Numbered from the stretch's first letter, positions 1-5,973 are shown. The stretch is 6,022 bases of DNA from DHVE2 group archaeon (GCA_027056155.1 JALULR010000236.1:1-6022); one strand, 5' to 3'. Translations and numbers: made by a program. Notes: generated by a model not told the origin, from the sequence alone.

Positions 1-1170
1 GGAAACGATGGAGGAATATACATCGAAGGAGAAATAGAACAAGATGCAAAATTAACAATTGAAGGAAATCTGATAGAGAACAACAACGATATTGGAATCT
101 ATATCGAAAATGCATGCAACAACACAGTATATGAAAATATCATAGACCACCCTGGGAGCACAGGCATATACACAATCGGCACACATCAAAATAAGATAGT
201 TAACAACATCATAAGTAACAGCAGTAGTACGGGCATAGATTTTTTAACAGGGGGTGATGATATCATTAAAGGAAATAAGATATACTACAGTGGGAATACA
301 GGAATTAATATTAATGGAGGTAGAATTATGGTTATCAATAACACAGTAGTGGGAGATGGACAAGGGGTAAATGGGATATATGTATACGCTGGGGATTATA
401 ATCATATAGTAAACAACAAAGTTAGTTCAATTGGAGGCGCGGGAATATACATTAATGGAGGATACAAAAACGTAATTACAAATAACACTGTAACAAACAA
501 CACAGAGGGTATTCTTCTTGGCGCTTGGAGCCAATTTGGTAACATCACTTACAACAACGTATCCGGAAATCAACAAGTTGGCATATACCTTGATGGCGGC
601 GCAACAGGAAAAGTACAGTACAACCTAATAAAAGGCAATATAATCATGAACAATCCTTGGAGAGGCATATATTTTTACAGACATGGTGAGCACAACGCAA
701 TAACTGAAAACACAATATGGAATGATTTCTACGGCATTTATGTTATAGATTCTGGAAATAATACATTCACCTACAACAGCATAATGAACAACACACATTA
801 CGGGATATACCTAGATTCAGGAATGCAAAATAGAATTTACAATAATACATTCTCGTATAATAACGGTGCTACGGATACGTACTCAGAGCAGCACGTACAG
901 GCTTGCGACAATGGAACTAACAACTGGTGGAACACTACCGGCACGCCTCAGCACCCCGGGTACGGCAACTACTGGGCAGACTGGACATCGCCGGATGATG
1001 AAGCGCCGTATGGTATAGTGGATAAGCCTTACAACATTACGGGAACTGCAGGTGCCAGAGATAATTACCCGCTTACCAACACGCCAAGCGTGCCAGAGAT
1101 GTCAAACCCGCTGATTTTGGTAGTTTTGGTAGCTCTAATCGGAGCGCTTTTTGTTCGTAGAAACCGTTAA
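1..1170 (+). CDS. NosD-like right-handed parallel beta-helix surface protein, 5'-truncated by window edge
   Basis: The frame is open from base 1 to the TAA at 1168-1170 (389 visible residues), so the ATG at 328 is internal and the true start lies upstream. A G-I-Y/N-hydrophobic motif recurs at window residues 5, 32, 55, 78, 101, 125, 148, 170, 194, 222, 245 and 268, mostly 22-24 apart, the rung length of PbH1/NosD beta-helices. Each rung carries N-rich turns such as NNT. A closing segment follows with GNYWADW (322-328), VDKPYNITG and DNYPL, typical of the NosD-type C-terminus. The end has VPEM (364-367), a hydrophobic stretch (about 370-385) and RRNR, a tripartite membrane anchor resembling archaeal sorting signals. 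I count about 13 N-glycosylation sequons, which fits an exported, glycosylated protein. The likely role is an extracellular carbohydrate-binding, polysaccharide-modifying or adhesive protein; the substrate is unknown and no catalytic residues can be assigned. It is convergent with the AOR-family gene and shares stop-codon bases with it. Confidence 0.88.
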   Translation, partial: GNDGGIYIEGEIEQDAKLTIEGNLIENNNDIGIYIENACNNTVYENIIDHPGSTGIYTIGTHQNKIVNNIISNSSSTGIDFLTGGDDIIKGNKIYYSGNTGININGGRIMVINNTVVGDGQGVNGIYVYAGDYNHIVNNKVSSIGGAGIYINGGYKNVITNNTVTNNTEGILLGAWSQFGNITYNNVSGNQQVGIYLDGGATGKVQYNLIKGNIIMNNPWRGIYFYRHGEHNAITENTIWNDFYGIYVIDSGNNTFTYNSIMNNTHYGIYLDSGMQNRIYNNTFSYNNGATDTYSEQHVQACDNGTNNWWNTTGTPQHPGYGNYWADWTSPDDEAPYGIVDKPYNITGTAGARDNYPLTNTPSVPEMSNPLILVVLVALIGALFVRRNR

Positions 1171-2852
1171 TTTATTCCCAATTTTTTCAATTTTTCTTCG
1201 GTTGGCACGCCATTTTTCCACTCACGAAACTCATAGTATTGCTCTAACATCTCGTTGAAAATGTCCCGCGATAATGCATGGCTTCCCGCGAAGGTTTTCT
1301 CGGGAAGTGTATCTTCATTGCCGCCTATGCCCGCCTGCACGTTAAACAAACGCTCTAGATTGTATATGCGCTCCCCTACTCTGAGTACATCTTCCGCGCG
1401 ATACTCCACACCTGTAGCACCGCTAAGTAGTTTGGCGTATTCTACCTCGGTCATGGCAAAGCCCGTAAATTTGCAGAGTATGAGCGAGTCTATAGCCGCA
1501 TTCAAATTCTGAAATATTACCACTAGCCCCGCTTTTCCCTCTGGGCTGAGGCGATGTATGAGTTTTGGCTTTCCAATAATTTCCGGAGCGACCATGTATG
1601 CACGGAGATGGCAGCCCCCACGATTGCTCGTCGCATAGCTCAGCGCCTGTCCATACAGTCCTCGAGGGTCGTACCCCGGGAGCTCCAAACCTTTAATATC
1701 CGTTCTTTTCTCCACCGCGTTGTATTTTTTGGCAATGCGCATAGAGCCGAGTTTGAGCTCTTCATGCGTGATAATTTCATCTACCTGTTCAAGATAATTC
1801 TCACCTTTTAGCTCGCGCCACATTGCTATCGTAGCTCCAGTGGTTATAGTATCTAGCCCGTTGCGGTTGCACCTGATATTTGCATTTACTATCTTCTCAT
1901 AATCTCCATTTTCTATATTTGGCCCAAATGCCCATATTGTCTCGTACTCGGGAAGCTCTATATTGCGTTTTGCGTCCCATTTTTTGCACTTTATAGGACA
2001 GCCCCAACAACCCTCATGCCTGAGCTCGTAATGTTCCACAATGTAATCTCCGGAAAGCTGCTCACCGCCGTTGTAATGTACATCATTGAAATTGTTGGTT
2101 GGCATCACGTCTAAATAATTCACAATATCGTATAGCATAGCAGTGCCGAAAACGCGCAGACCTTTGTTAATTGGCGGTGAAGCTTCAAGTAGTTTGACCA
2201 TATCCATCATTGCATCTTTGTATCTATTTGGAGCTGCAATGGGCGGCTTATTCGAGCCTTTGATTACAATTGCTTTGAGGTTTTTAGAGCCCATCACAGT
2301 GCCGAGTCCGCCACGCCCTAATGCATGGGTTAAATCGTTCATGATTGCAGCGTATAGCACGCCTTTCTCTCCCGCTGCGCCTATTGTAGCAACACTACCA
2401 AATCTCTCGAGTTTTCGGGTAGTGTATTCTACGTCCTTGCCCCAGAGCGCTTCTGCAGATTCAAACTCTACTTTTTCATTATTTATGCGAATGTACACAG
2501 GATTTTCTGCCTTGCCTTCCACTATAATCGCATCGTAGCCCGCGTATTTCATCTCTTTGCCCCACTCTCCGCCAGAGTTTGAATCAAGAATCGTGCCCGT
2601 TAGCGGTGATTTTGAAACTGCCACGTGCCTGCCGGACATAGGTGCTGTGCCTGTAAGAGGGCCTACTGTGAAAATCAAAGGATTTTCCTCGCTTAGGGGG
2701 TCTATGTCAGGAGCTACAGAATCGTAGTATAGCTTTACACCTAGCCCGCGCCCGCCTATATAATCTTGCAGTACGTTCTCGGGTATGCTTTCTACCTTCA
2801 CATTCTTAGTACTTAGATTTATACGCAATAATTTTCCGGTCCAGCCAAACAT
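1167..2852 (-). CDS. Aldehyde ferredoxin oxidoreductase (AOR) family, tungsten/molybdopterin enzyme
   Basis: A 561-residue protein of the AOR family, cytoplasmic enzymes that oxidise aldehydes to acids with ferredoxin as acceptor, using a bis-tungstopterin and one [4Fe-4S] cluster. The N-terminus MFGWTGKLLRINL is the family's usual start, followed by GGRGLG (33-38) and SGRHVAVSKSPLTG, then GGEWGKEMKYAGYDAIIVEG in the pterin-binding domain. The cluster ligands are complete: C282, C285 and C289 in CWGCPIKC, and C460 in DSLILC. The two pterin motifs are altered: NRNGLD (329-334) has N for the usual first D, and DSLILC (455-460) has I for G. The ExxH mono-iron site of Pyrococcus AOR looks absent. 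The length is slightly below the roughly 600-620 usual for the family. The reading frame continues upstream to 3074, but that extension has no family character and runs over the divergent gene; an ATG at 2873 would add 7 residues and cannot be excluded. The substrate class (AOR, FOR, GAPOR or other) cannot be fixed from sequence alone. Confidence 0.9.
   Translation of the reverse strand: MFGWTGKLLRINLSTKNVKVESIPENVLQDYIGGRGLGVKLYYDSVAPDIDPLSEENPLIFTVGPLTGTAPMSGRHVAVSKSPLTGTILDSNSGGEWGKEMKYAGYDAIIVEGKAENPVYIRINNEKVEFESAEALWGKDVEYTTRKLERFGSVATIGAAGEKGVLYAAIMNDLTHALGRGGLGTVMGSKNLKAIVIKGSNKPPIAAPNRYKDAMMDMVKLLEASPPINKGLRVFGTAMLYDIVNYLDVMPTNNFNDVHYNGGEQLSGDYIVEHYELRHEGCWGCPIKCKKWDAKRNIELPEYETIWAFGPNIENGDYEKIVNANIRCNRNGLDTITTGATIAMWRELKGENYLEQVDEIITHEELKLGSMRIAKKYNAVEKRTDIKGLELPGYDPRGLYGQALSYATSNRGGCHLRAYMVAPEIIGKPKLIHRLSPEGKAGLVVIFQNLNAAIDSLILCKFTGFAMTEVEYAKLLSGATGVEYRAEDVLRVGERIYNLERLFNVQAGIGGNEDTLPEKTFAGSHALSRDIFNEMLEQYYEFREWKNGVPTEEKLKKLGIN
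1182..1195 (+). terminator. Oligo-T tract after the beta-helix gene, probable archaeal terminator
   Basis: A run of six T (1182-1187) and a run of five T (1191-1195) lie 12-25 bases past the stop codon on the + strand, with no strong hairpin. Archaeal RNA polymerase commonly terminates at such T tracts. The tract lies inside the opposite-strand AOR-family gene, where it encodes the lysine-rich end KLKKLGIN, so the same bases serve both roles. Confidence 0.5.
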
Positions 2853-2856
2853 ACGG

Positions 2857-2868
2857 GAGCATGTGCTC
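2857..2868. repeat. Short inverted repeat near the inferred AOR transcription start
   Basis: GAGCA-TG-TGCTC forms two perfect 5-base arms with a 2-base centre. It sits just upstream of the preferred AOR start codon (2852) and overlaps the position where transcription would begin if the TATA-like box at 2892-2898 is used. It could be a regulator site, but an inverted repeat this short can arise by chance. Confidence 0.25.
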
Positions 2869-2890
2869 AACATTAAAAAACTCTCTTTGT

Positions 2891-2904
2891 GATATATACT
2901 TTGG
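2891..2904 (-). promoter_or_regulatory. Probable BRE/TATA promoter of the AOR-family gene
   Basis: On the - strand the sequence reads CCAAAGTATATATC, an A-rich BRE-like element followed by TATATAT (2898-2892). An archaeal start site about 25-30 bases downstream falls near 2867-2871, giving a short leader of roughly 15-19 bases before the ATG at 2852. No convincing Shine-Dalgarno precedes 2852. A weak AGAGAG lies 7 bases before the alternative ATG at 2873. Confidence 0.5.
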
Positions 2905-2938
2905 ACATGGGTTGAGGTAATATATTGTGGGAATGCCC

Positions 2939-2953
2939 CGAAAAGATTATTAG
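2939..2953 (+). promoter_or_regulatory. Probable promoter of the TIM barrel-hxlB-UPF0201 cluster
   Basis: CGAAAAG (BRE-like, 2939-2945) is followed by ATTATTAG (2946-2953), centred about 27 bases before the ATG at 2977. This is the spacing expected for leaderless transcription, and no Shine-Dalgarno is visible before that ATG. A second TATA-like element, TAATATATT at 2918-2926, is nearly symmetric and could instead serve either strand; it would give a leader of about 28 bases. Confidence 0.45.
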
Positions 2954-2976
2954 ATGCGAGTGTATAACATTTATTG

Positions 2977-3984
2977 ATGTTTAGATTTGGTCTTGCAGGA
3001 ATACCACTTTCATGTAAAGGGCGCACTCTAAAAGATGCCATAGAAGACACACATCGCATGGGCTTGCATGCCATAGAGATTCAGTTTTTGCGTGCTAATG
3101 TGCAAGAGCGTGCGGTCATAGATGAGATTGGGTTAAAGCCTAGGGAAGTGGAGGATTCTATCATTGTGGAAACGCTGCGCCCCGATGATGAGGGCAATTA
3201 TATGCCCATCGGTATAAACAAGAAGCTTGAAGAAGATGATATAGTGCTTCAACTATTTTGGAACCTTGCAACTAGTTATAAAGAGCTCAATATGCTGGGC
3301 GCTCTTGCCAAAGAGCTAGATGTGCGGCTCACTTTGCACACTCCTTATTATATGGACTTGGTGAGCAACGGTGAGCTTACTGAGAAGTCGATGGATTATA
3401 TTGTATGGGGCGGCATACTTGCCAACGAGATGGGTGCTGATATTGTGGTAAACCACATAGGGCTCTATGGAGACCTAGGAAAGAAAGAAGCTATGAAAAA
3501 TGTTGTAGAAAATGTAAAAGCATTAAAGGCAAGGTACAAGAGCATGAAGCTCAAGCCCAAGTTAGGGTTTGAAACATCCGGAAAGCAAGAGCTATTTGGA
3601 GATTTAGACGAACTCATCTCACTGGTTAAAAAAGTGCGAGGCATTTTGCCCATTGTGAATTTTGCGCATCTCCATGCTAGAGGCGATGGTAAATTTAAAG
3701 AAGCTAAAGATTTCGTCGAAGTCTTTGATACTGTGGAGAAGTATATGCCAAACGGGCACTACATCGAGTTCTCTGGTGTAGAGTATGAAAATGGAAACGA
3801 GCTCAGGCTCACACCAATAAAGAAAGGCGATTTGAAATTTGAAACACTAGCAGGTGCGATATATGAGCAAGAGTACGACATTACTGTAATCTCCGCCTCA
3901 CCGCTCTTGGAGCACGATGCTGCGTATATGCGGACTATTACCGAGCGCGTTATGCAGAGAAAGCTTGCTAAGAAGGGAGCGTAA
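2977..3984 (+). CDS. Endonuclease IV / xylose isomerase-like TIM barrel protein (AP_endonuc_2 superfamily)
   Basis: A 335-residue protein that opens with MFRFGLAGIPLSCKG and has a barrel-strand pattern like endonuclease IV (Nfo). Aligning by eye, LHTPYYMDL (H121), VVNHIGLYGD (H160), LGFETSGKQELFG (E199), NFAHLHARGDG (H231, H233) and PLLEHDAAYM (E312) match the Nfo metal-site blocks around His69, His109, Glu145, His182 and Glu261. Differences stand out: the DTCH block reads NFAH (Asp to Asn), the HLNDS block reads YIEFSG, and the Asp229/His231 pair appears missing. Residues about 55-105 form an acidic/helical insertion not usual in Nfo. It may be an AP endonuclease with a modified metal site or a sugar isomerase/epimerase of the same fold. 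A TTG directly before the ATG could also be read as a start; the ATG is preferred. It leads a cluster with hxlB immediately downstream. Confidence 0.72.
   Translation: MFRFGLAGIPLSCKGRTLKDAIEDTHRMGLHAIEIQFLRANVQERAVIDEIGLKPREVEDSIIVETLRPDDEGNYMPIGINKKLEEDDIVLQLFWNLATSYKELNMLGALAKELDVRLTLHTPYYMDLVSNGELTEKSMDYIVWGGILANEMGADIVVNHIGLYGDLGKKEAMKNVVENVKALKARYKSMKLKPKLGFETSGKQELFGDLDELISLVKKVRGILPIVNFAHLHARGDGKFKEAKDFVEVFDTVEKYMPNGHYIEFSGVEYENGNELRLTPIKKGDLKFETLAGAIYEQEYDITVISASPLLEHDAAYMRTITERVMQRKLAKKGA
3975..3979 (+). promoter_or_regulatory. Ribosome binding site of hxlB inside the end of the preceding gene
   Basis: GGGAG lies five bases before the ATG at 3985 and inside the last codons of the TIM barrel gene, whose TAA directly touches that ATG. 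The arrangement supports translation of hxlB from a shared transcript, with the site supporting this start. Confidence 0.6.
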
Positions 3985-4521
3985 ATGTTTAGAGGTGCGT
4001 ATCAGCACATACTTTCTTTGTCTGAAGAGTCCCTCAATGGAGTTGATGATAGCGTTGTCAACGAGACAGTAGATATAATTAAAAGCAGTAATCAGATTTT
4101 TATTTATGGCTCTGGGCGCTCTGGGCTAGTGGGCAAGTTTTTTGCCATGCGTCTAGTACAGCTAGGGTTCACCTCTTATTTTATAGGTGAGACTATCACA
4201 CCGATTGTTACCAAGGACGATTCTGTAATCTTGATTTCAAACACCGGCATGACAAAGTCCACACTTCTTGTGGCTAGCGTGGTTAAGAGAATAGGAGCTA
4301 AGATAATTGCAATTACTTCCTCGGAGCATTCTCCCCTTGCCAAGTATGCAGATTTGGTCATACATGTTGCAAATGAGCACAGAGATGGAAGTCTAGCACC
4401 CCTTGGCACGCTTTTTGAGATATCTACAGTTATACTGTTGGATTCTTTGGTAGCTGAGCTTATGGTTAAGACTGGGCAAAGCGAAGAAGACCTAAGGAGG
4501 CGCCATGCAATATGGGTATAA
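3985..4521 (+). CDS. hxlB: 6-phospho-3-hexuloisomerase (PHI), SIS domain
   Basis: A 178-residue single SIS-domain protein, the usual size of archaeal PHI (the MJ1247 type, about 180). PHI interconverts D-arabino-3-hexulose 6-phosphate and fructose 6-phosphate, working with hexulose-6-phosphate synthase in the ribulose monophosphate pathway. Archaea often run this in the direction that makes ribulose 5-phosphate and formaldehyde. Recognisable blocks are YGSGRSGLVGKFFAMRL (41-57), GETITP (69-74), the phosphate loop ISNTGMTKST (84-93), TSSEHSPLAKYAD (111-123), PLGTLFE (139-145) and the C-terminal SEEDLRRRHA (166-175), all family hallmarks. The phosphate loop is unusual: the common SGSGET appears here as SNTGMT, although hydroxyl residues remain. 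The gene abuts the TIM barrel gene and overlaps the UPF0201 gene by 10 bases, so the three are very likely co-transcribed. The synthase partner is not in the window. Confidence 0.9.
   Translation: MFRGAYQHILSLSEESLNGVDDSVVNETVDIIKSSNQIFIYGSGRSGLVGKFFAMRLVQLGFTSYFIGETITPIVTKDDSVILISNTGMTKSTLLVASVVKRIGAKIIAITSSEHSPLAKYADLVIHVANEHRDGSLAPLGTLFEISTVILLDSLVAELMVKTGQSEEDLRRRHAIWV
4494..4500 (+). promoter_or_regulatory. Strong Shine-Dalgarno for the UPF0201 gene, inside hxlB
   Basis: AAGGAGG lies within the last codons of hxlB, 11 bases before the ATG at 4512. A nearer ATG at 4505 (spacing 4) opens only a short frame that stops within about 20 codons, so 4512 is the chosen start; it also gives the expected N-terminus of the family. 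Confidence 0.65.
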
Positions 4522-4889
4522 CTATATCCATTTATACGCGAGTTTACCCCACCGAGAGTGTTGAAAAAATAAAAAATGCCATATTAACCATATTTCCAGA
4601 TTCTCAATTTAGTTTTAGCTCCGATACGCTAAAAGGCATTTCCCATGACATATCTACCTTTGCAAAACTTTTAAAAGAGCAGAGAATTAGAGACACTGCA
4701 CGGGGCGTGTTGCTTGGGAATTTAAGAGGAAACGTTGTGGAGTTTCGCATAAATAAACAGGTAGCTACCGTGGGTAAAGTGAGCTTTTCAGTAGGTAATG
4801 TACCTCTTGGAGATATTAAGGTGGTGGTGGAGGGAGAAAACCTTGCTCAGGTGATTGATGAGATTGCTCCTGATACTCGTCAATTATAG
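4512..4889 (+). CDS. UPF0201 (DUF54) family protein, putative RNA-binding
   Basis: A 125-residue protein of the archaeal UPF0201/DUF54 family (COG1931), usually about 135-145 residues, so this one is on the short side. The family blocks are present: the start ISIYTRVYPTESVEKIKNAI (5-24) followed by IFPD, then LLKEQRIRDTARGVL (53-67), FRINKQVATVGKVSFS (78-93), and the closing VPLGDIKVVVEG with IDEIAPDT (115-122). Members are described as having an RNA-binding-like fold, but no defined cellular role is known to me. The start overlaps the end of hxlB by 10 bases, which suggests translational coupling and shared transcription. The last 74 bases overlap the 3' end of the convergent CPBP gene. No T-rich terminator follows directly; the first clear T run on this strand is at 5011-5016. 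Confidence 0.85.
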   Translation: MGITISIYTRVYPTESVEKIKNAILTIFPDSQFSFSSDTLKGISHDISTFAKLLKEQRIRDTARGVLLGNLRGNVVEFRINKQVATVGKVSFSVGNVPLGDIKVVVEGENLAQVIDEIAPDTRQL

Positions 4890-5937
4890 TACCACATCTA
4901 ATACATTGGAGCTTGCCATCGCCTATATACCTAAATTCTTGACCTCCACAGTTTGGGCATTTTAGCTCAATCCACGGTGGTGGCGGCGCTGGGACAAATT
5001 TGCGAGTTTGTTTTTTGCGCATTCCAAAGTGCTGTAACATGCGTATTGAATATGAAATTGTAAATACTATGCCAAGTATGAGTAGAATCATGAACATTAG
5101 CCCAAACACCATGTATACTTTAGTGTTCATTGCCATGGGTATGGTCATAAAATCCGTGGTAAAATGCAAGAGTATGGACATATGAATGCCGTACTTCAAA
5201 TACAGGTATGCCATTGCAATTCCTGCTATAAATGTTGGGAAGAATTTCCACCAGCCCCATGCGGGAGTATGGGCAATGCCGAAAATTGTTGCAGATACCA
5301 GAGTGAAGGTGAGCTCTGGCACGCCGAACTCGTAGCCGCCTCCGAATATGCGCCATATTTTTAGATTTTTATCTTTGTTTGAGCTTGGAGCTAGTAGATG
5401 CCACAAATACACAGGAATCCCTAGAAATAGCAAGCGTGTGACAATTTCCTCATAGACTGACGCGTGAAGCAGTTGGAGAATCTGTGAGTATAAGGGTATT
5501 TTTTCTATGCCAATGGTAGGCGTTTCTACCGAGAAAATGTGCATGATAAGCACGATGATTACGTTTAAAAACAAGAGCATTGAATATATTTCTGCTAGCT
5601 CTTGAATTTCGTTGGTTTTGTAAGATAGCGGCTCTTTGGATAATTTATTAAAATAGGCGGGCAAGCCGCGATATAGGAAAAGCAGAACACACGCTGATAG
5701 GACTACCACCAAAAACAGGTACCATATATAAGCTGCCATGTCCACTAATAGCAACAGCAAAAGAGGCACTGGTATAAGTATAAATATAGGTATGTAAAAG
5801 TATTTTTCGTGCATATAAGGCGCTATGTATCCTATGCCATAGAACATAACTACAAAGCTTGTGATTAATATACTCAAGACAATAACCACCGAGATAAATG
5901 ACGAAATTTCTTTGATTATGTGAAGTATTTTGCCCAT
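4816..5937 (-). CDS. CPBP-family intramembrane metalloprotease (CAAX protease/Abi) with C-terminal zinc ribbon
   Basis: A 373-residue polytopic membrane protein. Hydrophobic segments lie near residues 13-35, 48-66, 68-90, 118-136, 165-183, 208-225, 232-250 and 275-297. The three CPBP motifs are intact: EEIVTR (E163, E164, R168), FGIAH (F219, H223) and HFTTD (H258, D262), so a catalytically competent glutamic-type intramembrane protease is expected. The protein then continues through a basic stretch (RKKQTRK, 307-313) and a PAPPPPW linker to a zinc ribbon (C327, C330, C345, C348), ending in a Q/S-rich tail with five prolines. The ribbon and tail are additions to the usual CPBP core and probably lie on the cytoplasmic side. 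Substrate and role are unknown; CPBP members serve in prenyl-protein processing, bacteriocin immunity and regulated proteolysis. The gene is monocistronic here and convergent with the UPF0201 gene, overlapping it by 74 bases. Confidence 0.87.
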   Translation of the reverse strand: MGKILHIIKEISSFISVVIVLSILITSFVVMFYGIGYIAPYMHEKYFYIPIFILIPVPLLLLLLVDMAAYIWYLFLVVVLSACVLLFLYRGLPAYFNKLSKEPLSYKTNEIQELAEIYSMLLFLNVIIVLIMHIFSVETPTIGIEKIPLYSQILQLLHASVYEEIVTRLLFLGIPVYLWHLLAPSSNKDKNLKIWRIFGGGYEFGVPELTFTLVSATIFGIAHTPAWGWWKFFPTFIAGIAMAYLYLKYGIHMSILLHFTTDFMTIPMAMNTKVYMVFGLMFMILLILGIVFTISYSIRMLQHFGMRKKQTRKFVPAPPPPWIELKCPNCGGQEFRYIGDGKLQCIRCGTIIDEYQEQSHQSPEQGFLPPPPP

Positions 5938-5959
5938 GCGTGTGCATGGTGCATAGTGG

Positions 5960-5973
5960 ATTTATTTTTTTCG
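5960..5973 (-). promoter_or_regulatory. Probable leaderless promoter of the CPBP gene
   Basis: On the - strand CGAAAAAAATAAAT combines a BRE-like CGAAAA with an A/T-rich TATA-like box centred about 27-28 bases before the ATG at 5937. No Shine-Dalgarno is seen, so translation of a leaderless or near-leaderless message is likely. The CGAAAA element resembles the one before the TIM barrel gene. Between box and start lie two GTGCAT copies (+ strand, 5942-5947 and 5949-5954), a possible but unproven regulator site. Confidence 0.5.

Noticed and set aside
301..466. Similar DNA words such as ATTAATGGAGG at two places, considered as a nucleotide repeat or recombination site.
   Set aside because: They encode equivalent turns of neighbouring beta-helix rungs and are explained by the protein repeat.
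328..1170. ATG at 328 as the start of the beta-helix gene.
   Set aside because: The same frame is open back to base 1 and carries the same rung repeats at residues 5, 32, 55, 78 and 101, so the ATG is internal.
1255..2538. Several + strand open frames of 85-131 codons opposite the AOR-family gene.
   Set aside because: They lack recognisable domains and lie wholly antisense to a well-conserved coding sequence.
2853..3074. A 74-residue N-terminal extension of the AOR-family protein, if read from the furthest upstream ATG.
   Set aside because: AOR-family proteins start at the MFGWTGK-like motif. The extension covers the promoter region and the first codons of the divergent TIM barrel gene and has no family-like sequence.
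4564..4576. T6-A-T6 on the - strand as a terminator for the CPBP gene.
   Set aside because: It lies about 240 bases beyond the CPBP stop and inside the UPF0201 coding sequence; a link to CPBP termination cannot be supported.
5120..5947. Short open frames on both strands inside the CPBP gene and its promoter.
   Set aside because: They overlap the conserved CPBP motifs in other frames and show no independent coding character.
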